A stretch of 64,000 nt of DNA, from positions 9,025,001 through 9,089,000 of the forward strand of contig OY540817.1 in the NCBI GenBank assembly GCA_961205875.1. Direction: 5' to 3'. The position numbers were made by a program, and so were the translations under genes. Shown one piece after another: positions 34,449-45,941 of the stretch (within the stretch, counting starts at the first letter, position 1; each line of letters begins with the position of its first letter). The notes beneath the pieces are model-generated. The model had not been told where the DNA came from and did no database searches. It saw only the letters and a program-made list of their open reading frames with translations. The DNA is from Sialis fuliginosa. Lineage: Eukaryota; Arthropoda; Insecta; Megaloptera; Sialidae.

Positions 34449-34836
34449 AATTTTGAATGTTTCACTTTTACCCCATCATTTTTTTTAAATTCACTTTTTC
34501 TTAGCATGCTGGGTAGACGTACATAACCTAGCAAAGTGCGACACATGTTTCCTAAACCGCTTGTTTAATTTTACCCATTAAATATCAATGTAACACATTC
34601 TATGGAAGTTAGAGGCCTGTTTCACTTTTTCTCAAATTAGAGGTTAAAAATGAAACACACTTTTTTCATTTTTAAAATCCGTGTTGTATCGTACAGTTCA
34701 AATGACGTACATAAGTATTTAAAATGGCTATTCAAAAGCGCATCTAGTAGAAAAAATTAAGTATGAAAATGTATCGTTAACTGTCAAAAAAACATGAAAG
34801 ATTTGTATTTTGTTTCACTTTTACCCCAGTTGACCA

Positions 34837-35360
34837 TACATAAATAATTATTTAAAATCAACAATTCACAATTACTTATAATATGTAAATTAATGATATT
34901 AAGTTATGTATTTATGTTGTGCCCTAATAACTATCAAATAACACCATAAATAACATTAAACCAAGCATTTCTCTTCCGGTGTTCAGTCTAAACAGCCATC
35001 CAATTAGTTTATTATTGATGTTATATTGCAATTTAAATGCATAAATTGTAGCATAACTTTTAATTATATTATAGCGTTATTACTTGCATAGAGCGAACCA
35101 TTATTGACAGCTCTATATACTATAAATTGCATGCACCAGTAGTTCCACAAGGATCCACACAAATGACGTCACTGACAGTTGACACTCACCTGAAACAACG
35201 AAAATATCAATTAGAAGGACTATGAAGTTTTAAATTAGAAATCGATTTTTGTTCAATACATATTTTGTCTAGTATTTACAAATACCAAAATACTTGAAAT
35301 TATTTGCGTTAAAGTGTAAATGGGCATGTAACAATAGAAGTAAGCTTTATTGACTTTATA
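34837..35360. other. AT-rich DNA; CRE-like site at 35.16 kb
   Basis: A less AT-rich patch, 35120-35200, contains TGACGTCA (35164-35171). On the minus strand it has TTTTCGTTGTTTCAG followed directly by GTGAGT, which could be a splice acceptor or a donor. No exon can be defined. Confidence 0.3.
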
Positions 35361-35361
35361 A

Positions 35362-35600
35362 TTAAATATTTGTCAAATGCGAGTCGAGTCTTGCCTATTA
35401 GTGTCCCGTATCGAACAGATTTTGAACTTATTCGATCTAAATTAGGAAAAATAGATTTTTTTATCTATACCTACATTGTACAGAAAGAGCCTACAGATTT
35501 AGTATTGATAAAAAAAATATTTGAAATTTTCAAAATAATTATGATTTTCTGTCGATTATATAATTTCAGGGTATATATTTGTTAACAAAATCTCCATAAA
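35362..35600 (+). repeat. short copy of the TCAAGTGCGAGT repeat
   Basis: GTCAAATGCGAGTCGAGTCT followed by 'tgcctattagtgtcccgtatcgaacag' parallels 13037-13085. The remainder is too diverged to follow far. Confidence 0.5.
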
Positions 35601-35999
35601 TCAAAACCTGTTTCCAATTTCTTTAGTTCAAACATGTGAAATACGTTTATAAGACACTCAAACTAATCAATCAAAATTTTAGATTAAAAAACTATATTTG
35701 ACAGATTCCATTTTGTGTAACGACATATCTCAAGTCCTTTATTTATAATGTATCTACTATCATTTTTATATTTAATACTGACTAAAAACGGAAGATCTTC
35801 ATCCTATAAACACCAAAAAAAATTCTTAACCTGAATGGTAGACCTGAATCATGAGCGTATTTCTTTTTAATATTGAAAAAAAATATTCCTCACAGATAAA
35901 TAATAAAATAAAAACGAAAGTATATCAATATTTAATAGGTTATTTTACCCCCTAGTCGAAATTCATCCAATATTTTACGTGCCTTAACGGAAATATACA

Positions 36000-36320
36000 A
36001 ATATACACACATGATTTTTTTTGTACAGATCTATGGCAGAATACCTAACCTAGCATAATTTGCTTTTACAACAAAAACACTGCAATTGAACGTGAATTGA
36101 AATATATGTACGTATTCTCTACGTTTGACAGAAACTCAAAGCTATTTAATTTTGTTTCTTGGTGGCACTAGGAGTATTGCTATGCTGTTGAACAATGCGA
36201 GGGGAAATAAACAAACAGCAAGAGGGGAAATCATGTTAGTATGTTAACTTTTTTTAGCTGCCTCAAACGGCAACATACACGCATGATTTTTTTGTATGCA
36301 CATCTATGGCACAGTACCTT
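36000..36320 (+). repeat. imperfect direct repeat of about 45 bp
   Basis: 'acacacatgattttttttgta-cagatctatggcagaatacct' near 36005 and 'acacgcatgatttttttgtatgcacatctatggcacagtacct' near 36275 are direct copies about 270 bp apart. No further structure was seen. Confidence 0.5.
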
Positions 36321-36329
36321 TCGAATGAT

Positions 36330-38045
36330 ATAAGTTTTTTTTTATAATAAATACTAAAAAAACGGACGACAATTTTCGATATACATACATATTTTTGGTG
36401 TATTTATTGTGATCCTCAGTGAGACTTACACACCCCGGCCCCCCTTCAAAACGATTACGTATTCACCTTATGCATAGTTACTTAATTTTTCTTTATATAT
36501 ATTTCGACAAAAATGTAAAAATATTGATTTTATAAATTTTTTTTATTTAAAATTTTTAGTTAAAATTTAGTGTAAAAAATTGTAATTTATATACGACTGT
36601 ATATGTATATATGTGTATGTGCATAACTATCAAATTTTTAGTGCAATTATATAATATATAACCCGTTTTAAAATAACTCAATGAGTTTTAAAACTAGCTT
36701 ATTATAAAGCTTAAACGCTTTTAATTTTCCAGTGTCACAATTTAAAATAAAAAAGCAATACTTTATGAAATTCTATGAAAGTACATACTTTGCGATAATC
36801 GGATAAACTATGTTGACATTCGGTATAAAGTTTTATGCTCCTAAACGGTACTCCATTTAAGATTATCAAAGTGAAATATAAAAATATAATATGAATTTTC
36901 CATGATACACAAAAAGATATATACAAAGAGATGAAACAGCTGTAAATGTTTGTATGTAGGACGTAGGTACCTACTTATATATATGAAAAAGGTAAACTAA
37001 AAAACAAAAAAAAACATAATTTATACATTTTTATGTATAATGTGTTCTTATATTAATATTACAGAGGGAGTGCCACTTAGATTAAAAATTTTTTTTCTAA
37101 TTTCATATAAAAAAGTTTCATCAAAATCAGTTTTTCTCAGTTTTTAAAATCACGGCGATTATTTTGGACTCATTAACTCGACAAATTTGCGAGTAAGTTT
37201 AAAAAAAGCTGTTGTTTACAATTAGTAAAATATCTTGCTTAAGCAGAATCAACATTAATATTAATTGTATTGTTAGCAGTTGTTAATTACAAATAAAGTT
37301 TTAGTGTACCTAGAAATCACAGTCACTTACAATTATATATATTTCTATCCAATAGAAGAGGAGTTTCGTATAAACAAACATTAATTAGTGAAACTTCCCA
37401 GTTTGTTATTGTCAATAAGGCCTGAGTCCCTAAACATGCTATGTCGGCTAGTAAGTAGTTTTGGGAACTATATTACAGATTTGAAAAGGTAAACATAACT
37501 TGGTTCAAGGCATCTTAACATTGTAAACAACCAGACTGATTACAATTTCAAAATATAGTAAATATTGTATATTTCATGTAAGTAAGTAGTACTATAGGAT
37601 AGAATGTATGAGAAACAGAGATAGCTTGATTCTTTACCCCTTCCAAACATGTTGTTTATCAGATTACGTTATGTAATTTAATCTCATTATAATCAAGACT
37701 AAATGATCGTAATTACATTAATGTTATATTTCAGAATTTACCAAATAAATTGTAACTCTGTTATTTCAGTTATGTGATTAATTATTGGTTTATTCAATTT
37801 TAGATTAAAAAAGCATAAAGAATGTAAAATCCCAATTTCCGTATAAATTATTTTATAAACATGTGTGCAAATATAGTAGAGAATATTGAGGATTTTATAC
37901 CTAGAATTAATAAATTTTTTATTGGAATACATAAAATGAATAACGATGATCAGAAAGTTGAAATCCATTAAACAATTATAAATCTTTGACACAACAGTGT
38001 TATTTTGAAAGAAATTCTTTTTTGAGAAAAAAATTTGAACTAAAA
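36330..38045. other. AT-rich DNA, no gene seen
   Basis: The small frames here are AT-driven. No inverted repeat, tail or tandem unit stands out. Confidence 0.4.
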
Positions 38046-38050
38046 GTTAC

Positions 38051-38766
38051 AGTCTTTAAAATGGGTACCCAAAGTTTGCGCTCTGGGCCTACAGCGGCTC
38101 ATATGAAATCCAATATGATTTTTTTTAAATGGTAGATAACATTTTTTTTTAAGGTAACTTATTCTGTGCAAAAAAAAATAATCTTAATTTGATTTTACAA
38201 GACATTTTAGAAACTAACAAAAGTACAAAAATTATTTATTCTGATCTAATACGTAGACTTCTCTTCTTTTTAACTTTTAGTATTTTTTCAAATCACTTTT
38301 CGTCTAAAGTTGATAGTTTCCAGGTAAAAATTTTTTGAAAGTCTAAATCCTCTAATTATTAAATGTCTTTGAAAATTAAAGTCGCACAAAAAATTATTTA
38401 AGATAAATAATGCTTGAAAATTCGTGAAAGTCTAAATCCTCTAAGTATTTAATATCTTTGAAAATTAAAGTCGCATAAAAAATTATTAAAGATAAATAAT
38501 ACTTAAAAATTCTTGAAAGTCTAAATTCTCCAATTATTTATTATCTTTGAAAATTAAAGTCGCACAAAAAATTATTTAAGATAAATAATGCTTAAAAGTT
38601 CTTGAAAGTCTAAATCCTCCAATTATTTATTATCTTTGAAAATTAAAGTCGCACAAAAAGATAAATAATGCTTGTTTTATTTCAAGTAATAAAAATATAA
38701 ATTTTCATATGGATTGGGCCCACAGTAGGCCCCAGACCAAAAATTTGGGTAGTGATTTTGAAAGTC
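38051..38766. mobile_element. inverted-repeat element enclosing a tandem array
   Basis: The left arm (AGTCTTTAAAATGGGTACCC then 'tctgggcctacagcggctcatatgaaatcc') and the right arm ('ttcatatggattgggcccacagtaggccccaga' then GGGTAGTGATTTTGAAAGTC) are imperfect inverted repeats of about 60 bp. Everything between them, including the 89 bp array, appears to be one non-autonomous element of about 715 bp. Confidence 0.65.
38337..38675 (+). repeat. tandem array, 89 bp unit, about 3.8 copies
   Basis: GAAAGTCTAAATCCTC (or TCTCC) starts at 38337, 38426, 38515 and 38604, exactly 89 bp apart. The unit also contains 'tttgaaaattaaagtcgca' and 'gataaataatgcttgaaaa'. The last unit has a deletion after 'cacaaaaa'. 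Confidence 0.9.
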
Positions 38767-39110
38767 TCCTTCAAACATTTTCTTCCTCAATACAATTGCA
38801 ATTTCGAGTTTGCAGTTAAAAATACATATTTTCATTTCCCATATACGATAATGAGCAAGGATAATTTTAATATTTTCTTCAACTTTTTTAGGTAGACAAC
38901 TTTGTTTGGTATCGCAGTTTATAAATTAAAATATCAGCATCATTTTTTTTTTTTTTTTTGATGAGATTTCCAATTTTGAAGCAAAACACGTGTATATAAA
39001 AACCCACACGGCCCCCACTTGTTTCAAAATTGTTTTATTTGTCCCACTATGTTAAAAAGCCTGTTGTATAGAAATGAAATATTAAATGACAATAATAGAG
39101 AAATAATTTA

Positions 39111-41763
39111 AGGTAAAGTACCCAGTTATGGCACAACGCGAAAAACAGCGGCTATTGTGGAACACACGTATATTAATCAATTTTAATAATATTCATACTT
39201 CGTTTTGCGTACTAAAAAAATTTACCTAGTGTCATTAAACCTTTTAATTTAACTATAGTACTAAAAATCAAAGTATTATTTAAATATAAATAGTCGAAAA
39301 AAATTATTTTATTATAGCCTACATAAAAGTTGGTATTCACTGACATGTTTATCACAAATGTAGTGATTTGTACAGTTCACTGTTTTGATGTAATTCTTAA
39401 TATTTCAAGTATTTTACGATATAAATAATAGTTCAAATTGTAGGTAAGTCTTTAATAAATGATATGATATAATTATTTCATAGATTTAAGTAAAGTCATT
39501 ATTGATAAATACATGTTTCTTTATAGGAACGTTGAATGTCATTATTAACCAATATATGAAACAACCGAAATGCTTGTGCCTGGAGTGGGACTTTTTCAAT
39601 CATCTGTTGGAACGTATTGTTTGCAACTAATTTGTGTCATTATCGTATTATTTCTGTATTTGAATTATTATTTTATCATCAAAGTGGTGTGATCAATCAA
39701 TATTCATGCATTTTATTTAAGAATATAAGAAATAGGTGAGTGAAATAAAGTAAAAACCTAACCTCAAAATATTACCTGTCAATAATATTTATAATTTAAT
39801 CCTATACTTATATTTGTTTTAGCAATGAAAACTAGAAAAATAAAGAGTATTAATCAAAATAAATAAATAAAAAAATAAAATTAGAAGGAAAAATAGTACA
39901 TCTAAAACGATTCAGTGTCAGCTGTCACATTATTAAGAAAGGAAATGTTTTGAATTCTTCAAAGGCGAAAGAATTGATTGAAATAACAAATGTTCTAGTA
40001 TAAACTGGACTAGATAGATTAAAATTACCATCTTAACCTCTCCGAGGTATGTACGATGAAAGATACAGAAACTTTACAATGCAAAATAATGAAAACGCAT
40101 TTGATCAAATTATCACAGTGGTTACCAAAGAATCAATATATTATTATGAAGAAGGTGTTACAAAGACACTTAATGATCCCTTAATTGTATTCGATGGTAG
40201 GTACTGATTGTTTGAATTAATTAATTAATTAATGTTGAATATTTATCTATATTATTTATAATTCTAGATATAATTGATTTACAACATAATGAAATTACCA
40301 TCGTAACAATTGCAAGAAGAGAAACGAATGATTAGCTGAAAAAAATAAAGAATTTGAAGAACAAATGAAACAATTGTAAAAAAGTTATTTCAAAATTTTT
40401 CATAAACTATTTTTGCTACAGTGTTTGTTATAATTAAAAGCTACATTCTGGATTTTTTTCAGATTTTTTGAATTGATAGTTAAGTTAGCTCTGACAACGA
40501 CATTTAAAAGAAAATAATTCATGACTGGAGGGTTAAAATTAAAATATAACATACTTTATTGCATTTTAGGAGACCTATCTAAAGACACCCCACCTAACGG
40601 ATTAAGTGAAATTTTTTTTAAATATACTTTTCAGTCTATGAGAAGGGGGTCCAAATAATATTTTTTTTTTTCAATAATCTTATCATTTCTGTTTTTGGGT
40701 TATCAGTCTTCGTCCATTTATTCTAAATCACTGTAAAATTTATACAATTTATTATTTTCATACAATGAAGTTCTTTTTCTTGTTAAATTTTAAATTAATA
40801 GACTGAACGTATCGTGAGAAAACAGAATTGGGTGTATTAAATTTGTATATTTAAATTTTATAACTTTATATTATTGATATTTATATTTTATTATGATTTA
40901 TAACATTTAAAAAATTTAATAAAGTTCTGCTTAAGATTAATGTATGTTAATGATGTTTTCAAATTATTTTTCTTATTTCCTTTCATCATTAATATTATTT
41001 TAGGTGCATTTCCAATAAAAATAAAAATCTAATATTTTAAATCCAATTAATATTACTGATACACTGCTTGTCACAATTAGTGGGAGACTTTTTGAATGGA
41101 ACAGTTTTGTTAAAAATTGTCATATTAATATGAAATTTCAGAAAAATCATTAATGTGGTGTTGTCTCAAAGTCCAAGAAATAACAACTTTGTACGTTAAT
41201 CACTCCAACCCCAATTTATTACAATTAATTCGAAGGACACAGGTAAAGATAAAACTGTGAAATTTACAAACTGGGTAGTAAACCCTGTATACAAGGGTAC
41301 TGTATATTAAAAATTTAAAATAAATTATAAGGGTAAGAATCAACCCTTAAATACTAAACCGTCTTCAATAGTAGAATAGAAGATTGAATTCAAGTGTAAT
41401 TTTATAAAAAAAATCAATGAAAGCGGTTGATTTAATTATTTAAAATCAATAAAATTATAAAAATCAATGGAAAAATAACTTATAGAAGAAAAACTACTGT
41501 TCCATATTAGGTGAATGAATTATGGAACATAGGTGCCAATGCAAAAATCTTGTTTCATAATAGTGGACATTAGTTCATTCACTTTTTTTTTTATATCATG
41601 AAAAATATTATATTTATTTGAGTTTTGTAAGTATGACGTTATAGAGGAAACATAGGCCCATCAAATAATGTATTACAATGTTCCATTTAATAACTTATAG
41701 ATTTTTTATATGAGCGCAAAAAAAAGGTGTGGAAAAATCGTTCCATAACTGGGTACTTTACCT
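39111..41763. mobile_element. 2.65 kb TIR element, TA- or TTAA-flanked, with coding traces
   Basis: The tips AGGTAAAGTACCCAGTTATG and (complemented) AGGTAAAGTACCCAGTTATG are perfect 22 bp inverted repeats once the following G is counted. Both ends carry TTAA outward (39108-39111 and 41763-41766), so the duplication is either TA or TTAA. The core 'ttatggaac' recurs inside both ends ('attgtggaacac' near 39155, 'gttccatattagg' near 41500, 'attatggaacatagg' near 41519, 'gttccatttaataac' near 41680). The length and coding traces near 39.5 and 40.0 kb suggest a decayed autonomous or gene-carrying copy. Confidence 0.75.
39900..40340 (+). pseudogene. possible exons inside the 2.65 kb element, unassigned
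   Basis: From about 40050 the plus strand reads GMYDERYRNFTMQNNENAFD then QIITVVTKESIYYYEEGVTK and TLNDPLIVFDG. At 40197-40202 a possible donor GTAGGT follows. After about 65 bp, an acceptor-like TTCTAG at 40262-40267 precedes DIIDLQHNEITIVTIARRET in an open frame that stops at TAG. Stops occur upstream near 40010-40040. The peptide order is not AT-driven noise, but I do not recognise the family. It may be part of this element's own decayed gene. Confidence 0.3.
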
Positions 41764-41769
41764 TAATTC

Positions 41770-42115
41770 ATTTTGATCAAATAATACCATATTTAGTCGA
41801 TTATAATTATATCCCTACTTCAATATTAATACCATTGTTTACTGTTTTGGGTGATTCAATACTCGATTCATTCATTCGAAAAAAAGCAATATCGTTTGAT
41901 TTATTTTAATGAAAAGGAAATTTTAATAGGCCGATGAATAAATACGTTTATATGATACCGTTGAAAATAAGTACAATAAAAGATCCCCCCCTCCTTCCAC
42001 CCACCTTTATCAAATTACATACAGATAATTTTATGAAAATTTTCAGTTATAAATTTCAAATAACGCATTACGGGATTTAAAAATCATTGAATGTTCATAT
42101 ATGTATACGTTGAAC
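41770..42115. other. AT-rich spacer with a C-rich run
   Basis: CCCCCCCTCCTTCCACCCACC lies near 41986-42005. No gene or boundary was seen. Confidence 0.4.
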
Positions 42116-42119
42116 AAAT

Positions 42120-42375
42120 AAGATAATTTTTCTCACTGTTACTTTAGGAGATACATGGTGACAGTATTAATAAGATTTTTTCTGAAATTTTAATAATGAA
42201 ATGTTCACATATTTTTGAATTCTTATAATTAGATACCTACGCCATTCGTAGGGATTAAACTTTTTTGAAAATCCTTTTGCCCCTCTTAAAAACCGTCAAA
42301 AAAATTTTTTTTATAAGTCGTGTCTATAATTTCAAATGGTTAGAAGGCTGTGACAGACAGACAAATTCTAGAACA
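42120..42375 (+). repeat. worn LINE-type 3' tail
   Basis: 'ctttaggagatacatggtgac', 'tttgcccctcttaaaaac' and 'tttcaaatggttagaaggctgtgacagacagacaa' follow the layout of the tail at 13.3-13.7 kb and of 52.3 kb ('ctaatccaaacggttcatta...gactgtgatagacaggtagatagac'). Confidence 0.4.
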
Positions 42376-42402
42376 TTAAAAAAGTTAATATTTTTCATAC
42401 TG

Positions 42403-42800
42403 TTGAAGTGAAACTTCTTTGGCGAGACTAGTGAATTGGAATGATTTCGACACTTTAATCAAACACGACACGTTTTCAAATAAACTAAAATGAAACGCAA
42501 GGAGAAGGGGAAAGTGAAAGGCTAAAGCCAGCGCGTGAGTTTGAATGCGTGTGTGTGTGCGTGCATATGCGTGAAAGAGCGATGAGTAGATGTATAAGAA
42601 AAAGATGGATGAGTAGCGCTTGTATAAAAGTCAACCACGAGTTTAGGTGCTATATACGGTTCATGCGTTAAAATTTATTGAATTTTATTATTTATTTATA
42701 AGTTTATTTAATTAGCATGGTTAATGAAAACAAACTTCACTTCACTTTCACTTCAACCATGCGCTTAGTTGGGGGGGGGGGGGGGGGGTAAGCACACACC
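42403..42800 (+). mobile_element. MITE W, copy 1, with GTTGAAGTGAAACTTC ends and a G18 insertion
   Basis: The left end GTTGAAGTGAAACTTCTTTG and the right side ('cttcactttcacttcaacc-atgcgcttag') are inverted. The body ('gaattggaatgatttcgacac', 'gcatatgcgtgaaagagcgatgagtagatgtataag', 'gatggatgagtagc') is collinear with 62015-62330. A run of 18 G (42771-42788) interrupts the region equivalent to GCTTAGGTGAGGCACACACC in the other copy. I have seen similar elements in lepidopteran sequence. Confidence 0.65.
42771..42788 (+). repeat. poly(G) run of 18
   Basis: Uninterrupted G18. Comparison with the second copy of the host repeat shows that it arose after the two copies separated. Confidence 0.95.
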
Positions 42801-44400
42801 ACTTTTCTAATATAATAAAACTATAGATTTAAAAAAAAGATATTTATATGAAATAGATGTACGTGGTAACCTAAACAAATATTTACGTTGGTACGTCAAG
42901 CAAAGAGAAACTCAAAGTGCTAGAAGTGCCATAGCCACTTCCGATTTCATGAAATTAGTTTGAGAACTTTTGAGAACATAACATCTAATATAAGGACATA
43001 AGTTTGATTGCCATTTCAAATATATCGTTTCATTACTACGTACAAATAAATTGAAATGTTGACGTAGACATATATAGAAAAAAGTGTCTATGATCAAATT
43101 GCTGTTTGAAAAGTGTATTGATGAACCTGTAGATATAACAAACATCAAACACATATTCGTGTTAACTTTTTTTGTATCAATTCTGTTCACTTGTCAGTTC
43201 AATTAGAGTCAGCTAATGAAAATATTATTTGAACTGGTTCAATAAAGTTCTTGTCGTTCGATTCGTACGCTTATTTTCTCCGAAATGAAGATATACAGTT
43301 TCGCAAACACATCAAATATGACGGAGTAATAAGTTGAAAAAGAAAATATATTTTATATTCTAAAAGCTTAATTCTCAAGCATTTTTGTTTGTTCAAGATA
43401 TTAAACTCACGACCTTTAAACTTTTTTTAAATTCAATGTAGAAAATATAAAGAAAAAATTATGGAGATTTATATAAAATATTTATATAGTGATTTCTACT
43501 TAACCATTCGCTGCCAGACATACTGACATTGACAGTTGTCATGTCTACAAAATTATTAGAGTATATAAAATAAATATAGAATTATAAGAAACTTTGAAAT
43601 TTACAATGACGTTTTTCTCAAAAATATCACCAAAATTATTTTTAGAAAACAAGCAGGGCTGTTAAAACTTCACAATAGAATTTACAAAATAGAATAATTA
43701 ATTAAATAAAAAATCCTCTTGACCCCAAAATAATTTTACGTCGTAAAAAAATGAGGGTTTCCACGACTCATAATAAATTTTTTTTACCAAATCTAATGAA
43801 TGACTTTAGTAGATTATACATTTCTCTTCAATTTTGTGTAGCTGAATGACCATTTTTGAACGAGTTATTTGCGATTAGAGCAAAAACCTTAACTTTGAAC
43901 GCCTATAACTTTTGTAAAAAAAAATTGAAGGCATATTTGGAAAGCTGAAAGTATTTTTTTCGTAACTCTGTCAAAAATGATCGTATACGGATACAAAAAA
44001 GCAAATTCAAGAGAAAAGTCTGAAAAAAATTATCACAGCTCATGAAGGTTCTTAAATTGATATTTTTGAGTTATCAATATTTTACTTAACATTTAAAACC
44101 GACAACAATAATAAATATTATTGCCAAAGGAATAAATTAAATTTGATATTATCAAGAACACAGAGTGTCAAAAATCAAATACTCTAAAAGCGCAAAGCGG
44201 GAAGTTCCGAGCTACAAATCAAGTTGATCCTGTTTCCCCGGTGTTCACAGAGGAGATAACATCACCCAGAAATAGAATATAGCCCGCGTTGTTCTCACAA
44301 TTAACCAAGAACTGTTTAAACAATGTAAAGACGAACAAGTCTGGTTAATTTAATGCTGGAACAAGGATAAAATTGTACGCCATACTCTACGATCCGTTAG
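42800..44400. other. AT-rich DNA, no gene seen
   Basis: A stretch near 43730-44050 has the style of a repeat ('gaacgcctataacttttgtaaa', 'tttggaaagctgaaag'), but no second copy is in the window. The small minus-strand frame at 42912-43190 is not convincing. Confidence 0.35.
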
Positions 44401-44414
44401 AAAACACTGTGGGC

Positions 44415-44445
44415 CAGCGCCGGATTAAGGGGGTTATTCTCATCC
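44415..44445 (+). mobile_element. hAT-like tip CAGCGCCGGATTAAGG
   Basis: A G/C-rich tip of the type 'cag.gccggattaag' seen at the ends of short hAT elements. No partner was found nearby. Confidence 0.3.
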
Positions 44446-44639
44446 AGAACTATGTAAAAACCATATTTTCATATTTAGAACTATGTAAAAACCATATTTT
44501 CTATATGACTCGCCAAAACCCTATATTTGAATTTTCAAAATTGATTAAGTAGTAGTAAATAGTACATAAATATTAGTAATAGTATTTAATACAACAATGG
44601 CAGCAACGAACGCTATGAATTTATATATCAACCTAACAT

Positions 44640-44860
44640 AATAGTTGTAAATACGAGAAAACTACATAATTGCTTCTTCGCCATATCGAAGATACGAAAA
44701 ACTTTGTCATAGATATAAAATGAGAAGAAAAATTGTTCTCAGATTTAAAAATGTTAACTTGATCTTTAATCATGAGCCACTGCACTGATATTTGGGTCAT
44801 TTCAAAATCATCAAAAGCGTATGTAAGAGGGAGGGGTGACATCCCAAAATATTAATTTTT
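44640..44860 (-). repeat. dispersed repeat V, copy 1
   Basis: On the minus strand: 'attttgggatgtcacccctcc', TTTTGATGATTTTGAAATGA, 'atatcagtgcagtggctcatga', 'tctgagaacaatttttcttctca' and 'cttcgatatggcgaag'. The same order is found on the plus strand at 61060-61360. Minus-strand frames starting MSPLPL in both copies reflect the shared repeat, not a gene. Confidence 0.65.
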
Positions 44861-45126
44861 ACAATCATGTAACGTGAAAATTGTATTGAGTCTTTTTTAT
44901 AGGGCATTCAATTTTCTATAATATACCTAGTTCATTACAACATTTGTTGTAAAATATTCCCTTATATATCTCAATTTATTGTTAGTTTTAAAAATCGTAT
45001 ATTTTTACAATCGCTATTTACTATGACATATTTAATGTCAATTTGGCGTTTAAAATGTCATTTTCACGTTTGCATAGCAGAAAAACATTGGATTTCGATT
45101 GAAATTGTCAAAAAATTAAAAATATG

Positions 45127-45941
45127 TATATGTCACCGGCAATGTATGAAATACGGCATTCTATAGAATTCCTAGGTATTCTATAGAATGCCTAAAATCA
45201 CCAGGCAATGTATGAAATGAATTTAATTATATACATTTCCTAAGCATTCTATAGAATACCTAATTGATAGCCGGCAATGTATGAAATATAAACATAAATA
45301 GGGTGAATCGATCAATTTTGGTCCAGGTACAGATGTTGCCTTACTTTATGTTATAAAATACTGATGCAAATATACAATAAAAAAATCTTGGTTCATTCTC
45401 GATAGCTGTAGGTAGGTTTCTAGATTATAATTCAGTATTGTGGGTACAATACTGAACTATTTATCAAAATAAACATTTTATATTTACGCGTTATAGGTAT
45501 AATAGAAAAATGTATGTACTATGTATATTGTTTCTGTGAATTTTTTATTTTTACAATAAGGGCCTTAAGTCTTACTTAATACACGTCTGGACTAATATGA
45601 TTATTTTATTTTATTTATTACAATAAATATCAAATGTTATACTATTGTTTATGTGGTTTTGTTATTTTAACAATGAAAGACCTAAATCTTACATAATATG
45701 AATTTGGACTTTTTAAAATTAATTAAATAATACCTATCTGCTTTATTAATATCATTTTGTCTTTTATTTCATACATTTCCTAATATTATCTTGGCATTCT
45801 TTAGAATTCCTAGGAATTCTATATAATGCCAAGGCAAAGTATATAATAAATTTCTATTAAACAAATATTTCATACTTTGCCTGAAATCGTCTAGGAATTC
45901 TATAGAATGCCTGAATTACATACATTGCCGGTAACATATAT
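45127..45941 (+). mobile_element. palindrome-rich DNA element, copy 2 (both ends)
   Basis: It starts TATATGTCACCGGCAATGTA and ends TACATTGCCGGTAACATATA, inverted repeats of about 22 bp. Near both ends the words ATTCTATAGAATGCC and 'caatgtatgaaat' recur. The centre has a hairpin around 45432-45460 (ATTCAGTATTGTGGGTACAA then TACTGAA). It is the inverted relative of 11041-11818 with only scattered differences. No coding frame. Confidence 0.8.

Larger units (their letters stand above)
33506..34836. mobile_element. 1.33 kb TA-flanked DNA transposon remnant with clustered subterminal repeats
   Basis: The left tip GGGTCGAATGGGGTAAATAT and the right tip, complemented, TGGTCAACTGGGGTAAAAGT are imperfect inverted repeats. 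TA lies outside each (33504-33505 and 34837-34838). The core GGGGTAAAAGTGAAAC recurs inside: at 33542 and 33919 ('ggggaaaatgtgaaac'), and inverted at 34459-34475, 34619-34631 and 34812-34828. Such clusters are typical transposase-binding arrays. The interior holds a microsatellite and a coding relic (34031-34448). Confidence 0.65.

Noticed and set aside
35120..35215. Possible minus-strand exon at TTTTCGTTGTTTCAG / GTGAGT
   Set aside because: The same AG-GT junction reads as acceptor or donor, the frames after it close within about 24 codons, and nothing else supports a gene.
38337..38675. CRISPR-like array
   Set aside because: The 89 bp units are contiguous and entirely repeated. There are no unique spacers, and the window is eukaryotic.
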